A program made the translations under genes and the position numbers. This document shows, one piece after another, positions 1 through 6,729 of a stretch of DNA of 25,107 nucleotides. The notes below the pieces were generated by a model. The model worked only from the letters and a program-made list of their open reading frames with translations, had not been told where the DNA came from and did not search any database. This DNA is from DASQWC01 sp035640475 (GTDB taxonomy: Bacteria > Actinomycetota > JAICYB01), in contig DASQWC010000133.1 of the NCBI GenBank assembly GCA_035640475.1, positions 1 through 25,107 of the forward strand, given 5' to 3'. The stretch's first letter is position 1, and each line of letters opens with the position of its first letter.

Positions 1-318
1 GGTGTGCCGGGAATGCTCGACCAGGCGATGCGCGCGGTGCCGCGCAACGGACGCGTGCTCGTGGTCGGCGCGTGCATGGAAGCGGACACCGTGCGTCCGC
101 TCATCGGCATCACCAAAGAGATCGAGATGATCTTCGTGCTCGGCTACGACCCGTTCGAGTTCGTCGGGACGCTGCAGTCGATCGCCTCCGGCGAGATCGA
201 TGTGATGCCGATGATTACCGGTTCGGTGGGCATCGAAGGGGTGCCGGGCGCGTTCGATGCCCTCGCGTCGCCCGACGAGCACTGCAAGATCCTCGTTGAG
301 CCGAGTCTCGACGCGTAG
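1..318 (+). CDS. Zinc-type (MDR) alcohol dehydrogenase, C-terminal fragment
   Basis: This is the 3' end of a gene that enters from the left edge; the frame is open from base 1. The roughly 105 visible residues contain a Rossmann strand-loop (RVLVVGACMEAD) and then the C-terminal catalytic-domain strands and helices, ending in CKILVEPS. That is the usual tail of medium-chain dehydrogenases/reductases such as threonine or alcohol dehydrogenases. The catalytic zinc ligands and the GxGxxG motif would lie upstream, outside the window, so substrate and cofactor cannot be judged. The stop overlaps the start region of the following lipoprotein gene, which suggests co-transcription. The family call is fairly safe; a quinone-reductase-like member is the alternative. 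Confidence 0.75.
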   Translation, partial: GVPGMLDQAMRAVPRNGRVLVVGACMEADTVRPLIGITKEIEMIFVLGYDPFEFVGTLQSIASGEIDVMPMITGSVGIEGVPGAFDALASPDEHCKILVEPSLDA

Positions 319-1405
319 TCGCGCAGTCGCTGGATTCGTAGTTCTTGCGCTGGCCGGCGCGTGCGGCGCCGAGGGAAGGTCGAATTTCCCAGCGCGCCGC
401 CGTCCGTTGCCGCAGGCCTTCGAGGAAGGGCTTCCGGAAACAACCGCCACGCGGCCTCCGGCGCCGAGTCCCTCCCCGGGCCGGGAGCTCTCGATCACTC
501 CGGCCGCATGGGCCGGCGGCCTGCCATCACTCATCGTCGCGCGCGGCTCGCATGTCACTCGTCATCACAACGGTCGGATCACAGCGATCGGCGCCGTCGA
601 AGGAAACGCGGAAGTCGCGTTCGCGGCTGGTGCGGGAACCGCGATTGCCGAAAGTGTGTCGGGGAGCCGGTCGCAGCTGTTCAAGCTGCGCCGCAACCGA
701 AGCGCCGAACGTATCGAGACGAGCCCCGCGCGCATTTCGCTGACGGACGTCGCGATGATCGACGGCCGCCGCCGGATTCTTTACACGACGTATTACGCGC
801 CCGCCGGTGAAACGACGGGCTATCTGTACTCGCAGGAGCTCAACGGCTCCGGGCTGAACCGCATCGCCGAAGCGAGCGGTCCGGAGTACGAGATGACCCG
901 CGCGTCCTACGGCGGCGGAGTGATCGTGACGTCGGCGTGGTCGGACCTCACCGAGACGTTCGGCTTCGTGCGGCCCGACGGCACCGAGGTGACGGGGCGT
1001 CCGAACCCGACGGACGAGCTGCCGTACGGACAACCGCCGTACATGTCCGATGCGGTTCTCAGCCCGGACGGCTCATCACTCGCCTATCTCGAAGGTCCCG
1101 ATTACGACCAGTTCAGCGAGAAGCAGGTCGGGGACTGGGTGGTCGTCGTCCAGGATCAGACGACGGGGGCCGAGCGCTTGCGCATCCAGGTCTCCAACAA
1201 CGACGTGTGTGTCCCGTGGCTCGACTACGACGGCCGGTGGCTCGTCGTGTCACGCGCGAACTGGACGCGCGGCCCGGACGGCGTCGACGAATGCCGCCCG
1301 AGCGCGTCGAAGGCGCTCGCGGCGATAGCCTTCGACGCGAACGAGCCGGACGGCAACGCCGTGCTGCTCACGGCGACGATCGGTGTCGTAACAATCGACG
1401 ACTAG
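257..1405 (+). CDS. Putative secreted lipoprotein with propeller-like repeats, unknown function
   Basis: The product has an Arg-rich n-region, a hydrophobic stretch (about residues 23-35) and a lipobox-like LAGAC with the candidate lipid-bearing cysteine at residue 36. A Pro/Ser-rich linker follows (about residues 60-75). The rest is beta-rich with spaced YTTYYAP, SPDGSSLAYLEG and DGRWLVVS segments, as in WD40/PD40-like propellers, but the repeats are weak. It is therefore probably an outer-face lipoprotein anchored to the membrane. The ATG at 257 is used here; a TTG at 296 would give a shorter, more typical signal peptide, and neither has a strong ribosome site. The gene starts inside the preceding dehydrogenase gene and shares a 4-base palindromic stop (CTAG) with the convergent response regulator. 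I do not recognise a specific family. Confidence 0.65.
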   Translation: MPSRRPTSTARSSLSRVSTRSRAVAGFVVLALAGACGAEGRSNFPARRRPLPQAFEEGLPETTATRPPAPSPSPGRELSITPAAWAGGLPSLIVARGSHVTRHHNGRITAIGAVEGNAEVAFAAGAGTAIAESVSGSRSQLFKLRRNRSAERIETSPARISLTDVAMIDGRRRILYTTYYAPAGETTGYLYSQELNGSGLNRIAEASGPEYEMTRASYGGGVIVTSAWSDLTETFGFVRPDGTEVTGRPNPTDELPYGQPPYMSDAVLSPDGSSLAYLEGPDYDQFSEKQVGDWVVVVQDQTTGAERLRIQVSNNDVCVPWLDYDGRWLVVSRANWTRGPDGVDECRPSASKALAAIAFDANEPDGNAVLLTATIGVVTIDD

Positions 1406-1809
1406 CTTCCGGAGGGATGCCCGCCGCGGCGTCCGCGGGCTTCTTCGAGCACGGATTCGATCGTCTGCGCGAGCACGTCTCGATGCGACGGCTTCACGAT
1501 GTAGCGATCCGCTCCGCCCGCCATGGCTTGCAGCTGGTCGTCCAAATCGTCGGAGGCCGACAGCATCACGACGGGGATCTCGGCGAGGCGTCCGCCCGAT
1601 TTGAGTCCCCGCAGGAACGTCAGCCCGTCGGTGCCGGGCATCACGACGTCCAGAATGATCACGTCGAAGCGCTGCTTGGTCAGCAGCTCGAGGGCGTCGG
1701 TGACCCCGCCGGCCTCCGAGACTGTGTAGCCGGCCGTCTCGAGATCGAGCCTGGACAGGCGTCTATCCAGCTCGTGGTCGTCCACGATGAGGATTCGTCC
1801 GTGGCTCAT
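1402..1809 (-). CDS. Single-domain response regulator (CheY-like receiver)
   Basis: The whole 135-residue protein is one receiver domain. The acidic pair D10-D11, the phosphoacceptor D54 (in ILDVVMPG), the switch residue S84 and the conserved lysine K106 (in YIVKP) are all present, so it should be phosphorylatable. There is no output domain; the last 15 residues are a Gly/Arg/Ser tail. Such stand-alone receivers act by protein contact, for example as phosphorelay intermediates or on a partner kinase. No kinase gene is adjacent; the nearest is the kinase operon at 5607-7851. The gene is convergent with the lipoprotein gene and divergent from the Calx-beta operon, 153 bases away from its start. 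Confidence 0.9.
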   Translation of the reverse strand: MSHGRILIVDDHELDRRLSRLDLETAGYTVSEAGGVTDALELLTKQRFDVIILDVVMPGTDGLTFLRGLKSGGRLAEIPVVMLSASDDLDDQLQAMAGGADRYIVKPSHRDVLAQTIESVLEEARGRRGGHPSGS

Positions 1810-1962
1810 CCCACAGAGTGTGCTCCCGAGAGCGATGCCGGAACAACGCGGGCACGTCCGTTTGCTCTTGGAAGCGGATTCCCCCGTCTCCGCCGCGCGC
1901 CGGAAAACCCCAGGTCACGGCGCGTGGGTAACCCGGCCCCGCCGGATGCCGTTTTCAAGGAC

Positions 1963-2676
1963 ATGACCCGAATCCTGCTTGCCGTCGCGGTCGCGGCCGC
2001 GACAGTCGTCATCGCAGCGCCCGCGGAAGCGTGTCACTCGTTCACCGTCTCGGTCTCGCCGGCCTCGCCCTACGAAGGGGGGTCGGTCACCGTCACGGTG
2101 AGCAGAGAGAGCGCCGGATCGCCATCCAACGTTCACGTGTTCACAACCGACGAGACGGCCCGCGCTCCCGCCGACTACGCGAAGGTCGACCAACAGGTCT
2201 ACTTCCAGGGCGATACTTCCAAGAGCTTCCAGGTCCCGATCAAGGCCGACTCATTGAGTGAGGGAACCGAGACGTTCCGCGTCGGATTGGACAACCCGGG
2301 CGGCTGCACGACGTCGGGACTCGAGACCGGCTCGGACGCCCGCGTGTCGATCCGCGAGGCCGGCAGCCCGGCGCCGCGGCCCACCTACCGCGCGCCGCTC
2401 CAGACCGCGCCGCCCATCGCTACCTACGCCCCGGGGCGGACGACCCCGCGTCCGCTCGCAGCCGGAGCTCCGACGCCGTCGGCGACGCCTACGCCTACTG
2501 CCACTGCCACGGCCACCGAGACCCCATTTTCCGCCTTCCCGAGCTGGGCGAAGGCGCCTCCCGCGGAGGAAGCCGGCGGCAGCCTGCCGCTGTGGCCGGT
2601 CTTCGGCCTGGCCGCGGCAGCGGCCGTGACCGGCGGCGGAGCGTGGCTGTTGTGGTACAAGCGGCGTGTTGCGTGA
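1963..2676 (+). CDS. Secreted, C-terminally membrane-anchored Calx-beta domain protein
   Basis: A signal peptide (residues 1-23, ending PAEA before C24) is followed by one Calx-beta type domain (about residues 26-132). It has the typical ADYAKVD...YFQGDTSKSF...SEGTETFRVGL pattern. A Pro/Thr/Ala linker (about 136-205, including a run of Thr-Pro and Thr-Ala codons) leads to a single C-terminal membrane segment (about 208-231) and a short basic tail (YKRRVA). Calx-beta domains are known as calcium-binding or adhesive beta-sandwiches, so a cell-surface adhesive or sensory role is inferred. The ATG at 1963 is chosen because the signal peptide begins there; an AAGGA lies only one base upstream, and the longer open frame upstream is antisense to the response regulator. 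The 3' end overlaps the sigma factor start. Confidence 0.75.
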   Translation: MTRILLAVAVAAATVVIAAPAEACHSFTVSVSPASPYEGGSVTVTVSRESAGSPSNVHVFTTDETARAPADYAKVDQQVYFQGDTSKSFQVPIKADSLSEGTETFRVGLDNPGGCTTSGLETGSDARVSIREAGSPAPRPTYRAPLQTAPPIATYAPGRTTPRPLAAGAPTPSATPTPTATATATETPFSAFPSWAKAPPAEEAGGSLPLWPVFGLAAAAAVTGGGAWLLWYKRRVA

Positions 2677-3211
2677 AGAGACGCTAAACCCACCGGAGAG
2701 CCCGGGCGTTTCCGAAGAAGAGGCCGCCTCCGCCGAGGCGGCGTTCGAGGCGTTCTGTCGGGATCGCTACGGGAGGATCGTGTCTGCTGTACGTGTGATC
2801 GTCGGTGACCGCGCGACCGCGGAGGACGTGACGCAGGAGTCGTTCGCGCGCGCCTACATCCATTGGGACAAGCTTTGGCCGGACGGCAACCCGGTCGGGT
2901 GGGTGCACCGTGTGGCGACCAACCTCGCGATCTCGTGGCGCCGGCGCATGGGCCGCGAGCTGCGCGCCGTCGCCCGGCTGGGCAAACGGACGGAGATGAC
3001 CGTCGAAGGTCCGGAGGCGTACCCGGAGCTGCACAACGCAGTCGCGGCGCTGCCGCGGCGCCAGCGCGCGGCCGTGTCGCTGCACTACGTGCTGGGCATG
3101 TCGATGGAGGAGGCCGCGGAGGCGATGGGCTGCAAGCCCGGGACGGTGAAGTCGCTCTTGCACGGAGCGCGACAGAAGCTGCGCGAGCGGCTGGGAGACG
3201 ATTTTCGATGA
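2666..3211 (+). CDS. ECF RNA polymerase sigma factor (SigE-like)
   Basis: The 181-residue protein has region 2 at about residues 25-95 (AEDVTQESFARAY for core binding and VATNLAISWRRR for -10 recognition). Region 4 lies at about 121-177 (ALPRRQRAAVSLHYVLGMSMEEAAEAMGC, then a recognition helix GTVKSLLHGARQKLRERL). Region 3 is missing, as expected for the ECF class. The GTG start at 2666 lies 11 bases inside the Calx-beta gene, and the stop overlaps the next start as ATGA, so the three genes should be translationally coupled. It probably directs transcription of a small regulon in response to a surface signal. The target promoter cannot be fixed from this window. Confidence 0.92.
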   Translation: MLREETLNPPESPGVSEEEAASAEAAFEAFCRDRYGRIVSAVRVIVGDRATAEDVTQESFARAYIHWDKLWPDGNPVGWVHRVATNLAISWRRRMGRELRAVARLGKRTEMTVEGPEAYPELHNAVAALPRRQRAAVSLHYVLGMSMEEAAEAMGCKPGTVKSLLHGARQKLRERLGDDFR

Positions 3212-3996
3212 GCGACCCACTCCGCAATCTCGGTTCCCTCGGCGGGTGGTCGTCGCCCGCTCCCGTCTCGGCGATCAAGGCGCGCGCCATCAAGATGGAG
3301 CGCCGCCGGCACATCGCGCTCGGTACCGGCGGCGCGCTGATCGCCATCATCGGTTTGACGACGCTCTTCGCCGGAGCTCGTCCGGATCTGCTGCACCAAG
3401 GGAGACCGATCGCCAGGGGGACGAGCCTCGTGCCCACCCCCGAGTTCCTCGAGCACACGGCCGAGCCGACGGCCGAGGGCGAAGGCTCGTCGGCCGAGCA
3501 ACTGCTCGCGCAAGCGCCGGTTGCAACGGAGTCCAGGCGAGTCGACCTGAGGGGCGACACGCCGCAGTCGACCGAGGGCTCGGCGGCGTTTGCGGCGCCC
3601 GAGGCGCGGCAGTCTACAGGCAACGACCTCGATGTCGATCTCGACGTGAACGACGAATCGTTCGGGCCGGCTCTGCGCATCGGCTTTACGCTCACCGTGT
3701 GCAACGGCACCGATAAGCCGATCGAGAAGACGTTCCCCAGCGGCCAGCGCTACGACTTCGAGGTCAAGCAGGACGGGGAGATGGTGTGGAAGTGGTCGGA
3801 CGGCCGCGCGTTCACCCAGGTGCAGGGGTTCGAGCGATGGGACGCGGGGGAGTGCAGGACGTTCACCGACTCGTGGAACGGACGCAACCCCGACGGATCG
3901 AGGGCCGAGTCCGGCCAGTATGAAGCGGTGGGAACGCTCACCTCGGAGAAGCCGATGACCTCGGACCCCGAGACGTTCTGCGTCGAGACCTGCTAG
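3208..3996 (+). CDS. Single-pass membrane protein with extracellular BsuPI domain; candidate anti-sigma or sensor
   Basis: The 262-residue product has a short basic cytoplasmic part (1-35), one membrane helix (about 36-56), a long Pro/Glu/Thr-rich linker (60-150) and a C-terminal domain (about 155-246). That domain has the pattern of BsuPI, the intracellular proteinase inhibitor family: a beta-sandwich with FPSGQRYDFEV, MVWKWSDGRAFTQ and an AESGQYEAVGTL strand. Cysteines 165, 216, 258 and 262 could form disulfides outside the cell. Its ATGA overlap with the sigma gene puts it in the position of an anti-sigma factor. However, the cytoplasmic part lacks the HxxxCxxC zinc motif and is very short. 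The position argues for regulation; the domain content does not prove it. The stop is shared as CTAG with the convergent gene. Confidence 0.7.
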   Translation: MSDPLRNLGSLGGWSSPAPVSAIKARAIKMERRRHIALGTGGALIAIIGLTTLFAGARPDLLHQGRPIARGTSLVPTPEFLEHTAEPTAEGEGSSAEQLLAQAPVATESRRVDLRGDTPQSTEGSAAFAAPEARQSTGNDLDVDLDVNDESFGPALRIGFTLTVCNGTDKPIEKTFPSGQRYDFEVKQDGEMVWKWSDGRAFTQVQGFERWDAGECRTFTDSWNGRNPDGSRAESGQYEAVGTLTSEKPMTSDPETFCVETC

Positions 3997-4943
3997 GTGC
4001 GCGGCTCGACCGACTTCAGGTCAATTCGGTAATCCTCTTTGTAGCCGACCTTTCCGAACGGACTGGCGACTTGCATGTCGGCTTTCTGCGTGAGCCTGGT
4101 CATCACGCGCGGCGAATTCGACAGCCACCGGTCTTGAACGAGCGTGCCACTGTTGGCGCCGCTCACCTTGATGTCGTAGTGGTAGTGCACGGTCTTCACA
4201 ACTTGTCCGCCGACGTTCATGTCTTCGAAGCCGACGACCGTGACCTTCGCCGCGACCTTGCTTTGCTGTGATGTGCACTCAAACGTCCACGCGTCGCCCG
4301 GCTTCGCGGACGGCTTCTGCACGAACGATCCGGGACAGGCGAAGTCCTCGCGGACGCCGCGCCGGAAGAACTCGTGATACATCGTGTAGCGACCCATCTC
4401 GGTGCCTTCGGCTTTCTCGCACATCTCGGTCTCTTCCCAGCGCTCGCGCAGCGGCTCCCATCTTGCGATCCACCCGCAGCCGTCCTTGCGGATCGTCATT
4501 GCCGTCTCGGACGGATAGGTGTGACGCTGCCCGGCGAACGCATCAGTCTCTTCGTAGCCCTTCGTCGCGAAGACGTACACGCCTTCGACGAGCGGTCCGT
4601 AGTTCGGTGGTTGGGCGGCCGGTTGCTGGGGTTGTTGCGGTGCGCCCGCGACCGGTGCCGTGACGGGCTTGGGGCCGGTTGGCTGCGACGTCGTCCTCGC
4701 TTCTGCTTTCGGCTCTGGTGCCGTCCTGAATGCCTCAACGGCCTGATCGGCCGTCACGGTTTGGGGGCCGCGTGACAGATACAGAACGCCGGCGATGCCC
4801 GCGATCAGCGCGAGTGCCAAAGCGATGCCGAGAATTCGCGTCGAGCGACGACGGAGGAACGGCGTTGGTTGTTCGGTGACCTTCGCCCGCCTAGGATTTG
4901 GCCGGCTCGTGCTTCGTGGACGCGTCCCCGAACGCGCTGCCAT
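3993..4943 (-). CDS. Membrane-anchored protein of unknown function, TetR-controlled
   Basis: The 316-residue product has a basic N-terminus rich in Arg/Pro, one signal-anchor helix (about residues 37-57), and a Pro/Gln/Thr-rich spacer (78-115). A globular extracytoplasmic domain follows (about 116-312) with cysteines at 156, 175, 203 and 223 and strands such as MTIRKDGCGWIARWEPL and TVHYHYDIKV. I do not recognise the family. It is divergent from the TetR gene with only 27 bases between start codons. A strong promoter (TTGACT, 17-base spacer, TAAGAT) reads into it, leaving a leader of only a few bases, and two TetR-type operators cover that promoter. It is therefore very likely the main target of the TetR regulator. 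No other good in-frame start precedes the anchor. Confidence 0.7.
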   Translation of the reverse strand: MAARSGTRPRSTSRPNPRRAKVTEQPTPFLRRRSTRILGIALALALIAGIAGVLYLSRGPQTVTADQAVEAFRTAPEPKAEARTTSQPTGPKPVTAPVAGAPQQPQQPAAQPPNYGPLVEGVYVFATKGYEETDAFAGQRHTYPSETAMTIRKDGCGWIARWEPLRERWEETEMCEKAEGTEMGRYTMYHEFFRRGVREDFACPGSFVQKPSAKPGDAWTFECTSQQSKVAAKVTVVGFEDMNVGGQVVKTVHYHYDIKVSGANSGTLVQDRWLSNSPRVMTRLTQKADMQVASPFGKVGYKEDYRIDLKSVEPRT

Positions 4944-4954
4944 ACAAAGTGTAT
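4942..4954. promoter_or_regulatory. TetR operator, distal copy (ATACA-AAG-TGTAT)
   Basis: This is a perfect 5+3+5 inverted repeat with arms ATACA and TGTAT. It overlaps the start codon of the minus-strand membrane protein gene and touches its -10 box. The same arms with the same 3-base centre recur 18 bases to the right. TetR-family repressors bind such palindromes next to their own genes, so this is inferred to be one of two operators. Confidence 0.7.
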
Positions 4955-4981
4955 CTTACATACAGGGTGTATGTCAGTCAA
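4953..4981 (-). promoter_or_regulatory. Sigma-70-type promoter for the membrane protein gene
   Basis: Read on the minus strand, TTGACT (plus positions 4976-4981) is followed after exactly 17 bases by TAAGAT (plus positions 4953-4958). The expected transcription start is near 4946, only about three bases before the ATG at 4943, so the mRNA would have almost no leader. The -35 box lies inside the first codons of tetR. Confidence 0.65.
4958..4974. promoter_or_regulatory. TetR operator, proximal copy (ACATACA-GGG-TGTATGT)
   Basis: This is a perfect 7+3+7 inverted repeat, the better of two tandem operators. It fills the spacer between -35 and -10 of the minus-strand promoter and covers the ATG of the tetR gene (4971-4973). 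Binding should block the membrane-protein promoter and probably also tetR expression (autoregulation, inferred). Confidence 0.75.
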
Positions 4982-5576
4982 GAGCCTGCGCGATGAGCAC
5001 GCCGACGCCACCCGGGCCGCGCTGCTGAGCTCGGCTCGAGAGCTCTTTACCCAGCACGGCTTCAACGGAGTCAGCGCCGAACAGATCGCAAAGCACGCGC
5101 GCGTCACGCGCGGAGCGCTCTATCACCACTTCGAGGACAAGAAGGAGCTGTTCGGCTCCGTATGCGACGAAGTCGGAGACGAGGTCGGCCAACGTGTCCA
5201 AGACATCGCGCTGCCGCTGGCCAACGAGGATCCGTGGCGCGGTTTCGGCCTGGGCGTCGACGAATTCCTCGACGCGTGTGCAGAGGATGACTTCTGGCGA
5301 AGAGTCGTCCTCGAGGGCCCGGCCGTGTTCGGTTGGCAGGAGTGGCGCGAGCACGGCGAGCAACACATGATCGGGCTCATCAAGCTCGGCCTCCAGATGT
5401 TGATGGACGCCGGCATCATCGCCCGTCAGCCGATCGAGCTCGTCGCGCCGATGCTGTTCAGCGTCATGACCGAGGCCGCGATGGTCATCGTTCACGCCGA
5501 CGATCGAAAGACTGCGCGCCGCGAAGTCGGTGAGACCGTTCACCGCTTGATCGAAGGATTGCGGATCAACAGCTGA
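4971..5576 (+). CDS. TetR/AcrR family transcriptional repressor
   Basis: The 201-residue protein has an N-terminal TetR HTH domain (about residues 12-60): ARELFTQHGFNGVSAEQIAKHARVTRGALYHHFEDKKEL is the classic family signature including the recognition helix. The remaining 140 residues are an all-helical ligand-binding and dimerisation domain; its ligand cannot be predicted. The ATG at 4971 begins MSVKSLRDEH and lies within the proximal operator. The operator arrangement indicates that it represses the divergent membrane protein gene and itself. It is convergent with the histidine kinase gene, 30 bases away. Confidence 0.93.
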   Translation: MSVKSLRDEHADATRAALLSSARELFTQHGFNGVSAEQIAKHARVTRGALYHHFEDKKELFGSVCDEVGDEVGQRVQDIALPLANEDPWRGFGLGVDEFLDACAEDDFWRRVVLEGPAVFGWQEWREHGEQHMIGLIKLGLQMLMDAGIIARQPIELVAPMLFSVMTEAAMVIVHADDRKTARREVGETVHRLIEGLRINS

Positions 5577-5606
5577 CGAATGAAGCGCGACCCATGACGG
5601 TCGGGA

Positions 5607-6728
5607 TCAGCCGGGAGGGAATACAGCCTCGAGTCGCCAGCCACCACCGGTTGTCGGCTCGGCCTCGCACGAGCCACCGACGGCTTGTACGCGCTCGCGC
5701 ACGCCGCGCAATCCGGTCCCTGTGCCGGCGAGAGCCGGATCGAAGTCACCGCGCGGTGGCCCGTTCTCGACGCGGACGGCAACTCCTCGTCCGTGAGCGT
5801 GGTCGCTTCGCACCGTGATCGCGACGGCTGACCCGGGCGCGTGACGCAGCGCGTTCGTCAGGCCCTCCTGCACGACGCGAAAAGCAATGCGCGCCGTCTC
5901 CGGTGGGACGCCGCCTCGCTCACCCTCGAACCGGCACGTGACGTCGAGACCGGTACGGGCCGCACGTTGGACGACCTCGTCGATGAGATCCAGGTCGGAA
6001 GTCTCGATCCGCCCTTCGTCTCCGCCGAGCAACGCGACGAGACGGTTCAGATCTTCCGATCCTTGACGAGCGGCATCCGCGATGACTGAGAAGGTAGCCG
6101 CGGCTTTCGCTGGGTCACGATCGACCAGCCGTTGGCCGGCTGCTGCCTGGACGACCATCACGCTGATCGCGTGGCCGACGATGTCGTGGAGCTCGGCGGC
6201 GATCCGCGCGCGTTCGTATCGGACGGACAGATCGGCGAAGAGCTCCCGTTCCTCGTCGAGCTCGCGTGATCGCTCGGCGAGCGCCGTCGCGACGTCGGAT
6301 CGTTCGCGGACGACGCGTCCAGCAGCGAAACCAAGGACGATCAGCATGGTCCAGACGGGACCGGTGTCATGAGAGATCGCGGCCCCGACGTTCCCGCCGA
6401 TCACGTAGGCAGCGCCCGCAGCGTAGGAAGGCCATCCCCGCAGCCGGCCGCCCGCGACCGCCGCCAGCGCCGGGATCGGGATCAGCGCGGAGTCGGCGAA
6501 TCGTCCGAACTCGCCGGTGAGCGACGCTGCCAGGATGGCCACTCCACCAATGACGAGCGTGACGATCGGCGCCGATCCGTTCGGGATGAGTGCGAGTCCG
6601 GCGATGCACATGAAGATCGAAGCGAGAACAACGCCCGGGTCTCGAGGGCCCCCGTCGACGATCAACGGTCCGAGCGTCGCGGTGATCGACACGACCGCGA
6701 TGCCGAGGCCGACCAGCCACCGGCGCAT
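5607..6728 (-). CDS. Membrane sensor histidine kinase, NarL-partner type
   Basis: The N-terminal 140 residues hold about five or six hydrophobic segments with no obvious extracellular domain. A short coiled linker (about 145-170) follows, then a HisKA_3 dimerisation domain with phosphoacceptor H181 in ERARIAAELHDIVGHAISV. The C-terminal HATPase has an N-box (EGLTNALRHA, with N292 and H296) and a G-rich lid (GTGTGLRG, about 335-342). All key residues of a working kinase are visible. The ATG at 6728 follows the stop of the upstream pseudokinase gene by one base, so the two proteins are made together and may form heterodimers. The cognate regulator is most likely the LuxR-HTH fusion at 7981-9201. 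Confidence 0.9.
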   Translation of the reverse strand: MRRWLVGLGIAVVSITATLGPLIVDGGPRDPGVVLASIFMCIAGLALIPNGSAPIVTLVIGGVAILAASLTGEFGRFADSALIPIPALAAVAGGRLRGWPSYAAGAAYVIGGNVGAAISHDTGPVWTMLIVLGFAAGRVVRERSDVATALAERSRELDEERELFADLSVRYERARIAAELHDIVGHAISVMVVQAAAGQRLVDRDPAKAAATFSVIADAARQGSEDLNRLVALLGGDEGRIETSDLDLIDEVVQRAARTGLDVTCRFEGERGGVPPETARIAFRVVQEGLTNALRHAPGSAVAITVRSDHAHGRGVAVRVENGPPRGDFDPALAGTGTGLRGVRERVQAVGGSCEAEPTTGGGWRLEAVFPPG

Positions 6729-6729
6729 G

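Noticed and set aside
1840..1863. GGAAC ... CGTTT resembling an ECF sigma promoter upstream of the Calx-beta operon
   Set aside because: Only 14 bases separate the two elements, too short for known ECF promoters, and they lie about 100 bases from the start.
937..1962. Upstream extension of the Calx-beta reading frame
   Set aside because: This part is antisense to the response regulator and lies over the lipoprotein gene; the signal peptide at 1963 marks the real start.
2470..2525. Tandem short repeats (ACGCCT/ACTGCC-like)
   Set aside because: These are Thr-Pro and Thr-Ala codons of the low-complexity linker in the Calx-beta protein, not a CRISPR or independent repeat element.
2424..3710. 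A 428-codon open frame on the minus strand across the sigma factor and BsuPI genes
   Set aside because: It is antisense to three well-supported coupled genes, and its protein is Arg/Ser/Pro-rich with no motif, as is usual for shadow frames in GC-rich DNA.
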